A DNA stretch of 64,000 nucleotides from Adiantum capillus-veneris. Its lineage: Eukaryota; Streptophyta; Polypodiopsida; Polypodiales; Pteridaceae. The translations under genes and the position numbers were made by a program. Positions 1-10,100 of this stretch are shown here, in pieces. The DNA is taken from contig CM043955.1 in assembly GCA_014529385.2 (NCBI GenBank), forward strand, positions 150,737,640 through 150,801,639. The letters are read 5' to 3'. A model generated the notes under the pieces. The model searched no databases, was not told where the DNA came from, and saw only the letters and a program-made list of their open reading frames with translations. How positions within the stretch are numbered: the first letter of the stretch is position 1; each line of letters begins with the position of its first letter.

Positions 1-207
1 AAAACTCGCACTGGATGCCATAGTACGAGCTCTGGATACCGAGTGAGAAGTGGCAGCAGAAGATGGACGGATGTGGTGAAGAACAATAGCAACAGGTGCA
101 TTCCTTAGATCCAAGGGTGGACAACAGCAACCTCCAAATGTGGAACTTCTGAGAGCAACCCCGTCATGGTGATCTCCTAGATCTACAATGTACGCGGAGA
201 GGGAGAG

Positions 208-1550
208 TGTCACCAGGAGGTGTATTTTTAATGTTGCCTTCCGTAAATAAGTATTAGATATATTTATTTTATTTTTACTTGTTTGTCCCAAAACCCTTGA
301 AAAGGTGCAAGTGGACATTGCATGGCCAGTGTGAAACGGCTGCAGCCAAATGGGTTTCTCACATCGGGGATCGTCAAGTCACTGCAACTTTATAAGTTGA
401 AAGGGGCCAGTAAATTAACCCACATTGTAGATGTTGGTCAAATGGTAGTCTTCAATGATGGTCAGGAGACCGATAGGGACACCATGGAAGCATCTCCTAA
501 AATTTAGGGAACTGCTATTTTTGACCGGAAAATGTGTTCGCGTCACTAGCTCTGGAATGACAAGGGGAACATTTTATTGCTCTGCTGCCAAGTCAACTGA
601 CGCACCAGTTGAGATATTTTTAGCAGGGAAAGCCCAAACTCGGAAACTGGGTGACGTGTCAGCCTCTGAGCGATTCTGCCACTCTGGGAGGCAAAAACGA
701 GCTGCATATCAACAAAGGGGGCGCCATTTTCAGCCTCAGGTGGATTGTAGCAAGTACAGAAGCTATGGAATGCTTACCTTGCCCTCTATGCACAGTATGG
801 TGACGGGAGTGATGCCCCGCATGCTACATACTGCTCTCTTTCTCCCCTACGTACAATATGTTATGCCCCACTAGTGGGCTTCTCATTTGACCTATGTACA
901 ACTGTGGGGAATATGCTTTCGTGCCGAGGCAAGAGCCTCTTTGCACAGGAACCGGTGCAACTAGCTACTGCACCAAAGCAGGTACACGAGAGGGTGATAA
1001 CCTCTCGATTGCGCAGTAAATTCAGCATTGTACGCTTGCTGTTTTTACTCTATTTTGGGGCTGTTTTGAGCCCAAAATGTTTCCAAAATCAAGGGGCACT
1101 TAGCCCAAGGTGCAGGGAACAGTGCAGGGACAGTCGTGTGCCCAAATCAGGTCAAAAACAGGGCTGAACCAGAAATTACAGCGACCTGCAAATTTACTGT
1201 TTTGTGCTCCCGACTGAGGGAATATGTCCGTGGAACAGAGGGCCTACCTTACAAACTGATTCAGATTGATTTTGGTACCGTTATGCTGCCGAAATTTTGC
1301 CGAATCTGGAGCGTACTAGCTGGATGCAGATGTTGTCTTCCAGGGGCTCTTTTTGTAATTCTCTCTCTCTAAATTAAAGAAATACCGAAAGGGGCGCCAG
1401 TCTTTGGGGCCTACAGGGTGTCGGTCTCGTGTGCGCAGTGACATTCTAGTCGCTGGACGCAACTGTGTTCTCTTCCCTTCTCAGTGCTCTGTGTAAAGTT
1501 TACAGGTAATTGAAATAGTACCGCCCTCTACGTTGTACGGGCCGGTTATA
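208..1550 (+). repeat. 5' LTR of element 1
   Basis: 1343 bp, TGTCACC...GGTTATA. It ends directly before TGG at 1551. It holds the conserved motif TACCGAAAGGGGCGCCAG at 1376-1411, preceded by a CT-rich stretch and AAATTAAAG. Relative to the 3' LTR it lacks about 95 bp at the position corresponding to 7025-7120. Promoter and polyadenylation signals are expected here but no transcription start can be placed from sequence alone. Confidence 0.95.
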
Positions 1551-1567
1551 TGGTTCCATCGACGGGA
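1551..1567 (+). other. Primer-binding site of element 1 (TGG start)
   Basis: TGGTTCCATCGACGGG begins immediately after the 5' LTR, with no spacer. TGG pairs with a tRNA 3' CCA end. It differs from the TGGTATCAGAGC sites of the other elements in this window, so the priming tRNA may be different; I cannot assign it. Confidence 0.6.
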
Positions 1568-1588
1568 TAGTCACTTTTTCTTCAAAAA

Positions 1589-2488
1589 GTGCAGCGTGGA
1601 TTGTTGTGGGTGAAAGCAACACAGAGTTTGTCGATATGGCAGAGAAGAGAGACCAAGTACCTGAAGAGGGATCTTCCTCACATGGCACAGAGAAAATTCC
1701 TTCAACTCTTCAAGAAGAGGACAGGTTGTTTAGAACTCAACTGCGTTGTTTGCATGGACATGTTTCAGCAGTTGGCTAACAACCCAAGAATGCAGGAATT
1801 CTTACAAGCTCCGACACAGGGTTTTCACCCTCCTACACAGGGCATGACTGAGCCGTTGCAGGAAAAGGAGATTTCCAATGCGCAGAGGACTCATGATGCT
1901 CGAGGGAAAGCCCATGTGGTTGAGCAACTAGCGGTGTCCAATGATCCAAAGCAACTTGCTTTAGCTGGACAGGAACCGTTTGTGAATGGTCAAGGGAGCA
2001 ATGAACAGGCTATGCGTCAGACCCTTCCATTACCTAATACTTATCCTGGTTATTTTGGAGGTGGTTCAGTGTTTCAAGCTATGGCTGGACCTTCCACAGG
2101 TTATATGCCAGGGAATGTGTTCGGGACAATGCAAACAGGCATGGGTAACCCTATGTACGCGAACATGGGTGTCCAACCAAGTTTTCAGGGTGCCTATGGC
2201 CAGTTTCGAGTGCCTGGAACACAATTTGGTATGGCTGGTTTTTCGCAGCCATGCGTACAAAATGCAGATATGACAAGGAAAACAGTTGATGCGAGTGCTG
2301 GAATGAACACTCATGGAGCACCACTGTTACAGGCACCTGTTTATGATAATGTGGCTCCTTTGAGTCAGCCTAAGGATTACAAGGAAGGTGGGCAGGGAGT
2401 GAAGTTTGAAACTTTCAGAGGAACTGAGGACCAAGGCTGCCACTTTCTTGAAAGGGAAATGCACTTCAATGGTGGACCGCATTGTTGA
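1589..2488 (+). pseudogene. gag, N-terminal part (element 1)
   Basis: A 299-codon frame 38 bp downstream of the primer site. The protein is rich in Gly, Met, Gln and Pro, with a low-complexity middle (repeated TGM, GNP, NMG-like groups at residues about 140-235), and ends in KEGGQGVKFETFRG. The related element at 35545 has [13 protein letters not shown] at the same point and then continues into the gag core. Here the core is missing: the frame runs out at 2488 and the next frame (from 2482) picks up inside gag at TTWVQFKQLF. This indicates a deletion and frameshift in the capsid region around 2440-2490. The start methionine is uncertain because no intact relative is available. Confidence 0.75.
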
Positions 2489-4761
2489 ACCAAGGTCAAG
2501 CCCCAACAACGTGGGTCCAATTCAAACAACTTTTTGCGCCTACATGGTTGACAAACACTTTTGAAGTGGATGTGATGACGGAATGGCACGAGTTGAATGC
2601 TAAACAATGTGCGGATCTGGAAGAGTACAATAAACAGTTTTGGGCCGCACTGTTGCCAGTCACCTCTTACAGGTTTGTGCCTTTGTCAGAACAAATTGAG
2701 AAGTACTGTTGCGGATTGCCCAAGAAAATCAGGGACTACTGCACAAAGACTACTGTCATGAATATTTTTCAATTGATAGAGAATGCAAGAGTGGCCAACA
2801 ATCTGTCGAAGGGAGATTCCAATGGATTTAATAGCCACAAGAAAGGGGCCCAGGGCAAACAGTTTTCAGCCAAGGGCAATGTTGCAGCAAAGCCTTCTGA
2901 GTCTCCTGCAAAGAAGCCCTCCACTGAAGAAGCCGATATGTCCATGAAGCAGTCTAAATCTTCTTCGGAACGAGGACAAGGACAAAAAAGGCATTTTTCT
3001 GGCAAAACTTTTCAAGAAAAGAAAGCTCTTAGGGAGGCCAAGAAATGCTACATTTGTGAACAGGAAGGACACTTTGCAAATGAGTGCCCACAGAAGAAGT
3101 CACAGGATAAGGATGACAAGTCAGACCATAAAGGGAAGAAGCCAAAGCCGAGTGCAGGACTTGTTCCAAATTTGGTTGGAGATCAGCCAAACACAGATGC
3201 CACGGAGCTGTGCAGAGCTTGGGGCAAAGTTAGAGACCAGACAGTGCTGGTTTTCTTTGATCCAAGAGCCCGTGCAAATTTCATATCACCAGAATTGGCA
3301 TCAAAGTTGGGCATTCGTGCAGAGGAGATGGGTATGACAGGCGAAGCAGGTTTGGCATGCCCAGGACATTCAGAGCCTGTTACTCCCATTCTGGGAAAGC
3401 TTCGTCTGCACATTCAGAGCTATGTGGATGCGGAAGAATTTCATATTATGCCGCTTGAGGGCTGTGATGTGTTATTGGGTATCCCATGGTGTTACAGGTT
3501 GCATGCTATGGTGGATACTTACAACAAAAAGATTACCCTTGTACATAGAGGAAAGACTCATGTCCTTGATGTAAAGCTTAAAGGCGAGTCTGTTCCAGTT
3601 GTTTCTGCTTCTGCTATTTCATCTGTAATAAAGAATCATCTTTCTGCGTACTTGATCTTTGCAAAAGAAGTACCTCAAGTTGTATCTAATTTGTCTGCCT
3701 TAGATAAAGATAGGTCAACTTTTTTGAGTGGTTTCAGTGATTGTTTTTCGGACTCTTTGCCAGGGGAGTTACGTCCTGAGAGACCTGAGGATCATACTAT
3801 AGATCTTGTGCCAGGTTCTAGTCCACCGAATAGACCACCATACAGGGTTAGTACAGCCCAGCAGAAAGAGATTATGGGTCAGGTCAACGAGCTTTTAGAG
3901 AAGGGGCTGATTCAGCCCAGTTCATCCCCTTTTTTTTCGCCTGTACTCTTAGTGCAGAAGAAGGATGGTTCATGGCGCATGTGCATTGACTATCACGCCT
4001 TGAATAAGAATACCATAAAGAACAGGTTCCCCATACCGAGGATAGATGACATTCTTGATCGGCTTGAGGGAGTGTCATTGTTTACAAGAATAGACCTAAA
4101 GAGCGGGTATCATCAGATACGCATTAGACCAGAAGATGTCCATAAGACTGTGTTCAGGACAACATTTGGTCTCTATGAGTTTCTTGTCATGCCATTTGGT
4201 CTCACAAATGCTCCTGCCACATTTAATAGAATGATGGACAGAATTTTTAGACCACATAGAAACTTCGTGGGTACCTTCTTTGATGACATGATTGTCTACT
4301 CAAAGTCTGAAGAGGAGCATAGGGATCACTTGACCGCAGTTTTCAATGAGCTACGCAAGAAGAGGCTACTCATTAATGCGAAGAAAAGTGAGTTCTTTTT
4401 GCAAGAGATTCACTTCCTTGGGCACATTGTTTCAAAGGATGGGGTACGCATGGATCCTGCTAAAGTGGAAGCAATTAGGTCATGGCCAGACTTGAAGTCC
4501 GTACATGACATTCGAAGCTTTCTAGGCTTATGTTCCTATTACAGGAGGTTCATCCGAAATTTTGCTGAGATTGCTTCTCCACTCCATGCACTGCAAGGAA
4601 AAGGAGCTACTTTCAAGTGGACAGCCAAGGAAATTTTAGCGTTCAAACACTTGAAAGAGAAGCTGACTTCAGATCCGGTAATTATTTTGCCAGATCTTTC
4701 TAAACCTTTTGTGGTTCAATGTGATGCGTGTGGCCATAGTCTTGGTGCAGTTCTAATGTAG
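2482..4761 (+). pseudogene. gag C-terminus, protease and reverse transcriptase (element 1)
   Basis: A 759-codon frame. Seen in order: capsid remainder (TTWVQFKQLF, residues about 10-110); Lys/Ser-rich linker; CCHC zinc knuckle CYICEQEGHFANEC (CX2CX4HX4C, about residue 190); aspartic protease region with DVLLGIPW, but the active-site triad that is normally D-S/T-G reads DPR (FFDPRARANFI), so the protease should be dead; reverse transcriptase from about residue 430 with [38 protein letters not shown] and the catalytic box FFDDM (near 4280); then the thumb and connection. The frame stops at TAG 4759-4761, a likely C-to-T change of a CAG codon, because the RNase H sequence LGAVLM continues in the same frame after it. 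Minus-strand frames here are shadows. Confidence 0.92.
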
Positions 4762-6432
4762 AATGGCTGAGTAGTCGCATATGAGAGCAGAATTCTTTTG
4801 AAGACTGAAAGGAACTTGCAAGTCTATGAGAAAGAATTGCTGGCAGTAATTCATGCTCTCACTAGTTGGAAACACTATTTGCTAGGGGCTGATTTTGTTG
4901 TCCAAACGGATCATCAAACCTTGCGATATTTTCTTACACAGACGAAGTTGTCTGAGAAGCACATGCGATGGGCAAACATCTTGTCAATGTTCCATTTTCA
5001 GATTGTGCATGTGCAAGGGAAAAAGAACGTGGTGGCTGATGCGTTGTCACGAAAGCCCCAAATTTCAGCAGTGTCAATACCGTACCATTGTGAACTAGAC
5101 GAAATGAAGACACAATATGCTAAAGATTCAGATTTTGCAAGGATCTATGACCAGCTTGTTGATGGGCTGTTACATCATGAGCACTATATGCTTAAGAATG
5201 ACTTTCTCATGATGCATGGAAAGTTATGCGTTACTAAACAGTTACGGCCAAAGATTTTGATGGAAAGTCATGCTCCACCTTATGCTGGGCATCGTGGAAT
5301 TGATGCGACAGTGAAAGGGGTTGAGGCATTCTTCTATTGGCCAGCTTTGCGTCAAGATGTTGACACATTTGTAAGATCATGCTTAGTATGCCAAAAAGTC
5401 AAATTTGACAGACAAAAGCAACCGGGATTGTTGCAGCCATTGCCGATCCCTGATAGGCCATGGGAAAGTATAGCAATGGACTTTATCTTTGATCTTCCAA
5501 GGACGCAAACAGGAAATGATGGGATTTGGACTATCATTTGTAGGTTCAGTAAGCAGGCCCATTTCATTCCTGTTAGGAAGAAGATAAAGCCAGAACACAT
5601 GGTCAAGATATTCATGAGCAATATCTTTAAATATCATGGGATGCCTCAATCAATTGTCAGTGACAGGGATCCACGTATGACGAGTCTTTTCTGGAAGGCA
5701 TTGTTTGAGAACATGGGCACTACGCTCAAGTTCTCTTCTTCGTTTCATCCGCAAACTGATGAACAGTCAGTAGAGGCAAATTCTACTGTCTTGAACCTGC
5801 TCAAATGTTATGTCTCAGAGCACAAGGCAACTTGGGAACACCATCTCCCATTGGTTGAATATGCTTACAATAACAGTGTGCATACATCAACAGGTAAGGC
5901 ACCATTTGAGATAGTGGAAGGAGGAAAGAAAGTCCCGCCCATTTTGCAGACTAAGGACAAGATATTTGAGGCAAACAAGTATGTGCAAGATATGGATGAA
6001 ACATACAGGAAGATAAAGATTGCTCTTGAGAAGACTCAGGCTAAGCAAAAGAAAGTTGCTGATCGTCATCGTCGTGAACTTGTATTTTCACTTGGTGATT
6101 GGATACTTTTGCGCTTTGAAAAGGCCAGGTTAAGGAAAAGGAAAGGCAAGGAACGCTTGTTTCCTAAGCTCAGTATGCGATATTATGGTCCTTTTCAGAT
6201 TTCAGAAAAGATCAGCGATGTAGCTTACAGGTTAATGCTACCAGAAGGCTGGAAAATACATAATGCTTTTCATGTCAACCTTCTAAGGCCCTTTGTGGTG
6301 ATGTGCCAGAGAATATGCTTCATGAGGAACAACCCGAAGTGGAAGAATTGGATGAAATCCTTGTTCCTTAACAGATATTGGCACATAAAGAAAGAAAGGT
6401 TAGAGGAAAAGTTGCAAGACGCTATTTGGTGA
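4762..6432 (+). pseudogene. RNase H and integrase (element 1)
   Basis: This continues pol in frame after the TAG at 4759 and a second stop (TGA) a few codons later; the open part begins at 4798. Seen: RNase H with [22 protein letters not shown] and NVVADALSR; integrase zinc-binding HHCC (HAPPYAGH...CLVCQ); catalytic core with D in MDFIFDLP, D in IVSDRDPR and E in QSVEAN; then the GPF/Y module RYYGPFQISEKI. Near 6290 a one-base frameshift replaces the true C-terminus, so the last 45 or so residues of this frame are out of register. The true continuation is the next feature. Confidence 0.9.
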
Positions 6433-6551
6433 AGTTCAAAAACTATCCATCGTTGGATGCCAAATGGATGGAAGACTCTGAATTGGTTGATTCACCTCAG
6501 CTATTGCAATTGTATCTTGAAGCCTTTCAGATGGAACCCACAGTGACTTGA
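6325..6551 (+). pseudogene. Integrase C-terminal chromodomain-like tail (element 1)
   Basis: In the frame shifted from the main pol frame, the sequence encodes [13 protein letters not shown], then YLVKFKNYPSLDAKWM and a final LQLYLEAFQ before a TGA at 6549-6551. The same layout is at the end of the element at 35545 ([14 protein letters not shown]). The hydrophobic/W pattern resembles the chromodomain at the end of chromovirus integrases, which targets integration to chromatin marks. Assignment rests on motif spacing only. Confidence 0.75.
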
Positions 6552-6848
6552 TACAGCCTTTTTGCAGCAAGGCAAGAGCATGGTTCATGATGCTCAAGAG
6601 AGTAGTTAAGAAATTGTATCTACTCTTTCCATACAGAATTTAGCTAGAGAAGTTTGTGCTCAAGAGTACACTAGAAGACTTCTATGCTTGCTATATGTGT
6701 CGTAGCCAGGTTGGTGGGATTGTTTAATCGTCCAACGCTACATTTCCGGAAGCATGTATATCTTGGATTCCCATCATAGAATATATGTGATATCAGGAGA
6801 TATCCGCATGTATTATTGGCATGCAAGCGAGGTCGCTTGCAGTATTTC
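6552..6848 (+). other. Untranslated 3' region of element 1
   Basis: About 0.3 kb between the end of pol and the polypurine tract. I see no open frame or structure of note in it. Confidence 0.6.
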
Positions 6849-6860
6849 AAGGGTGGGGTG
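6849..6860 (+). other. Polypurine tract of element 1
   Basis: AAGGGTGGGGTG lies directly before the 3' LTR (TGTCACC at 6861). This is the expected place and composition for the plus-strand primer. Confidence 0.75.
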
Positions 6861-8298
6861 TGTCACCAGAAGGTGTATTTTTCCTGTTGCCTTCCGTAAA
6901 TAAGTATTAGATATATTTATTTTATTTTTACTTGTTTGTCCCAAAACCCTTGAAAAGGTGCAAGTGGACATTGCATGGCCAGTGTGAAACGACTGCAGCC
7001 AAATGGGTTTCTCACATCGGGGATCTAGGTCGGTCAGACAAGGACTGCCCGGGCCAGTTAGCACTGAATTCTGATGAGTATGGAAGCTCGTGTGCGCCAA
7101 ACTGGAATTTGGGCCACTCGTCAAGTCACTGCAACTTTATAAGTTGAAAGGGGCCAGTAAATTAACCCACATTGTAGATGTTGGTCAAATGGTAGTCTTC
7201 AATGATGGTCAGGAGACCGATAGGGACACCATGGAAGCATCTCCTAAAATTTAGGGAACTGCTATTTTTGACCGGAAAATGTGTTCGCGTCACTAGCTCT
7301 GGAATGACAAGGGGAACATTTTATTGCTCTGCTGCCAAGTCAACTGACGCACCAGTTGAGATATTTTTAGCAGGGAAAGCCCAAACTCGGAAACTGGGCG
7401 ACGTGTCAGCCTCTGAGCGATTCTGCCACTCTGGGAGGCAAAAACGAGCTGCATATCAACAAAGGGGGCGCCATTTTCAGCCTCAGGTGGATTGTAGCAA
7501 GTACAGAAGCTATGGAATGCTTACCTTGCCCTCTATGCACAGTATGGTGACGGGAGTGATGCCCCGCATGCTACATACTGCTCTCTTTCTCCCCTACGTA
7601 CAGTATGTTATGCCCCACTAGTGGGCTTCTCATTTGACCTATGTACAGCTGTGGGGAAATATGCTTTTTTGCCGAGGCAAGAGCCTCTTTGCACAGGAAC
7701 CAGTGCAGCTAGCTACTACACCAAAGCAGGTACACGAGAGGGTGATAACCTCTCGATTGCGTAGTAAATTCAGCATTGTACGCTTGCTGTTTTTACTCTA
7801 TTTTGGGACTGTTTTGAGCCCAAAATGTTTCCAAAATCAAGGGGCACTTAGCCCAAGGTGCAGGGAACAGTGCAGGGACAGTCGTGTGCCCAAATCAGGT
7901 CAAAAACAGGGCTGAACCAGAAATTACAGCGACCTGCAAATTTACTGTTTTGTGCTCCCGACTGAGGGAATATGTCCGTGGAACAGAGGGCCTACCTTAC
8001 AAACTGATTCGGATTGATTTCGGTACCGTTATCCTGCCGAAATTTTGCCGAATCTGGAGCGTACTAGCTGGATGCAGGTGTTGTCTTCCAGGGGCTCTTT
8101 TTGTAATTCTCTCTCTCTAAATTAAAGAAATACCGAAAGGGGCGCCAGTCTTTGGGGCCTACAGGGTGTCGGTCTCGTGTGCGCAGTGACATTCTAGTCG
8201 TTGGACGCAACTGTGTTCTCTTCCCTTCTCAGTGCTCTGTGTAAAGTTTACAGGTAATTGAAATAGTACCGCCCTCTACGTTGTACGGGCCGGTTATA
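6861..8298 (+). repeat. 3' LTR of element 1
   Basis: 1438 bp, TGTCACC...GGTTATA, followed by the GAGAG duplication. It carries about 95 bp (7025-7120) absent from the 5' LTR and the conserved motif at 8124-8159. Its last 360 bp take part in the 429-bp tandem duplication described separately. Confidence 0.95.
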
Positions 8299-8796
8299 GA
8301 GAGTCACCTAGGGAAAGAGAGGACACAGAAGAAGAGGGATCGTGCAAAAACAGAAAGGAGTTGCAAAAATTTACTGTTTTGTGCTCCCGACTGAGGGAAT
8401 ATGTCCGTGGAACAGAGGGCCTACCTTACAAACTGATTCGGATTGATTTCGGTACCGTTATCCTGCCGAAATTTTGCCGAATCTGGAGCGTACTAGCTGG
8501 ATGCAGGTGTTGTCTTCCAGGGGCTCTTTTTGTAATTCTCTCTCTCTAAATTAAAGAAATACCGAAAGGGGCGCCAGTCTTTGGGGCCTACAGGGTGTCG
8601 GTCTCGTGTGCGCAGTGACATTCTAGTCGTTGGACGCAACTGTGTTCTCTTCCCTTCTCAGTGCTCTGTGTAAAGTTTACAGGTAATTGAAATAGTACCG
8701 CCCTCTACGTTGTACGGGCCGGTTATAGAGAGTCACCTAGGGAAAGAGAGGACACAGAAGAAGAGGGATCGTGCAAAAACAGAAAGGAGTTGCAAA
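7939..8796 (+). repeat. 429-bp tandem duplication across the LTR/flank boundary
   Basis: 7939-8367 and 8368-8796 are repeats that look identical by eye. Each has the last 360 bp of the element 1 LTR plus 69 bp of flank (GAGAGTCACCTAGGG...). The breakpoints share GCAAA (7936-7940 and 8364-8369), suggesting microhomology-mediated duplication after the element inserted. It creates a second copy of the conserved LTR motif (8553-8588). Confidence 0.93.
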
Positions 8797-9650
8797 GCGG
8801 AATGGCGATCTAGCAAAAACGCTAGAAAGCTGGAAAATGCTAGAGAGAGAAAGCGTTGAAGAGAGAGAGAAACCCTAAACGCTAGCAAGCTCTAAAGATC
8901 ATTGAACTGATACAATGTGGATGAAGTACAAGGAGGTAGGGTCCCTATAAAGGGACTCCCACATTTTGCCCTACTCTCATCTCAACAAATAAATAACCTC
9001 ACAACTTGAAAATAGGGAAGACAAAGAAAATAAACCTAAAAACACGCATGTAGGTGGAATCCAATGGTACTAGGTATTAGGGAAAAATACCCTAAACCTG
9101 GGGCAACCTAGAGGAACAATATATGACACTGCCAGCAAGACAAGGCGGGCAAAACAATGGAAGGAACAGGCTAATAATGAGCAAACTACCTCACATAAGC
9201 CAAGTACAGCCACAGCACAGCCCTCACTCCCTATGCTCAACACTTGGGAGATACCGGAGCACTAGCAGCTCCGCCACGACCGGCCGGAGAGGTGACAAAC
9301 TCTAACAAGAAAATCCTCCAAGTTCTGAAGGATTTCGGACTAAAGATAGTTTTATTTACATCACATGAGAGTTTCTGCATTCTTTTGAATGTGAATTAGT
9401 CGATCTTCACGAAGCATGGTTGTTGTTGGCGTGTTTTATACATGTCTTGGGATTGTGTGGCTTGTAGTTTGGTGAAATGGGTGAGTAGGCATGAGTTTAT
9501 ACATGATGATACACTAGATATATATTAGCCACCCTAGTTGAAGGTGAACTTTGTGCTAGAATTCTGGCTAACATCATTCAACTAAGAGAGTTTTGCTACC
9601 ATCACATTCATCTTAAGCACGTACATAATTCAGTGAGAACATTAGGTACA
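8797..9650. other. No gene recognised
   Basis: A/T-rich DNA with a purine-rich start (GAGAGAGAAAC near 8860). The short frames in it show no motif. Nothing further can be supported. Confidence 0.5.
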
Positions 9651-10100
9651 CTTTTTCTTTTTTTTTTGTAAATCTATTTGATTAATTTACTAGTGGGAAA
9701 CCTCAAAGTGAGGAAAACCCACCAAAAGGGTAATATACAAGGGGAAGAACACAGAACTACTCAACTGTACAGGGTAGCTAGAAACATTCATAGGAAAGTC
9801 GATGTATCTCTGCAGTGATATCACCAACTTCCAAGGCAAACTGTAATGATTGCCTAAGGGAAAGCTTGAAGAGTGGGAATGGGTCTACATAAGTACGATG
9901 AAACATGTAAGCATTACGCTGACTCCACAAGGTCCAATAAGCACAGCATTTGACCCACATAAAGAGGACTGCAAAACACTGTAGTGTCAGTGAGAAAATA
10001 CCTTGAACCTTTTGTGAAAAACAACCCCAGGAAAGCAGATCCGCATACAAGCCGATACACGGCAGGTACACGATTTACTCAGACAGCTCTCCTAGAGAAC
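9651..10100 (-). mobile_element. 3' end of a LINE (non-LTR) retrotransposon
   Basis: A T-run at 9651-9667 is the poly-A tail of a minus-strand element. Upstream on that strand (9778-10071) is a reading frame with CAYWTLWSQRNAYMF and a following LRQSLQFAL, which resembles the zinc-binding C-terminal segment after plant LINE reverse transcriptases (W..W..RN..IF pattern). No reverse transcriptase core is present, so this is a 5'-truncated copy, typical of LINE insertion. The 5' limit is approximate. Confidence 0.6.

Larger units (their letters stand above)
208..8298 (+). mobile_element. Complete Ty3/Gypsy LTR retrotransposon (element 1), defective
   Basis: Seen: two long direct repeats (208-1550 and 6861-8298) bound an interior with a TGG primer site directly after the left repeat, gag, protease, RT, RNase H, integrase and chromodomain-like sequence, and a purine-rich tract directly before the right repeat. 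The five bases before 208 and after 8298 are both GAGAG, a 5-bp target-site duplication that fixes the ends. The repeats begin TG and end TA rather than the usual TG...CA. By eye the two LTRs differ at about twenty positions over about 1.34 kb plus one indel of about 95 bp, so insertion is fairly recent. The pol frame carries two stop codons and a late frameshift, so this copy is not autonomous. The domain order PR-RT-RH-INT and the C-terminal chromodomain-like tail place it in Ty3/Gypsy, chromovirus-like. Confidence 0.95.

Noticed and set aside
455-874. A 139-codon frame repeated identically at 7202-7621
   Set aside because: It lies wholly inside both LTRs of element 1. Identity reflects LTR identity, not selection on protein, and it has no motif.
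2482-6432. Endogenous pararetrovirus (caulimovirus) as source of the RT and zinc knuckle
   Set aside because: Integrase with HHCC and DDE motifs, flanking LTRs and a target duplication fit Ty3/Gypsy; no movement-protein motif was seen.
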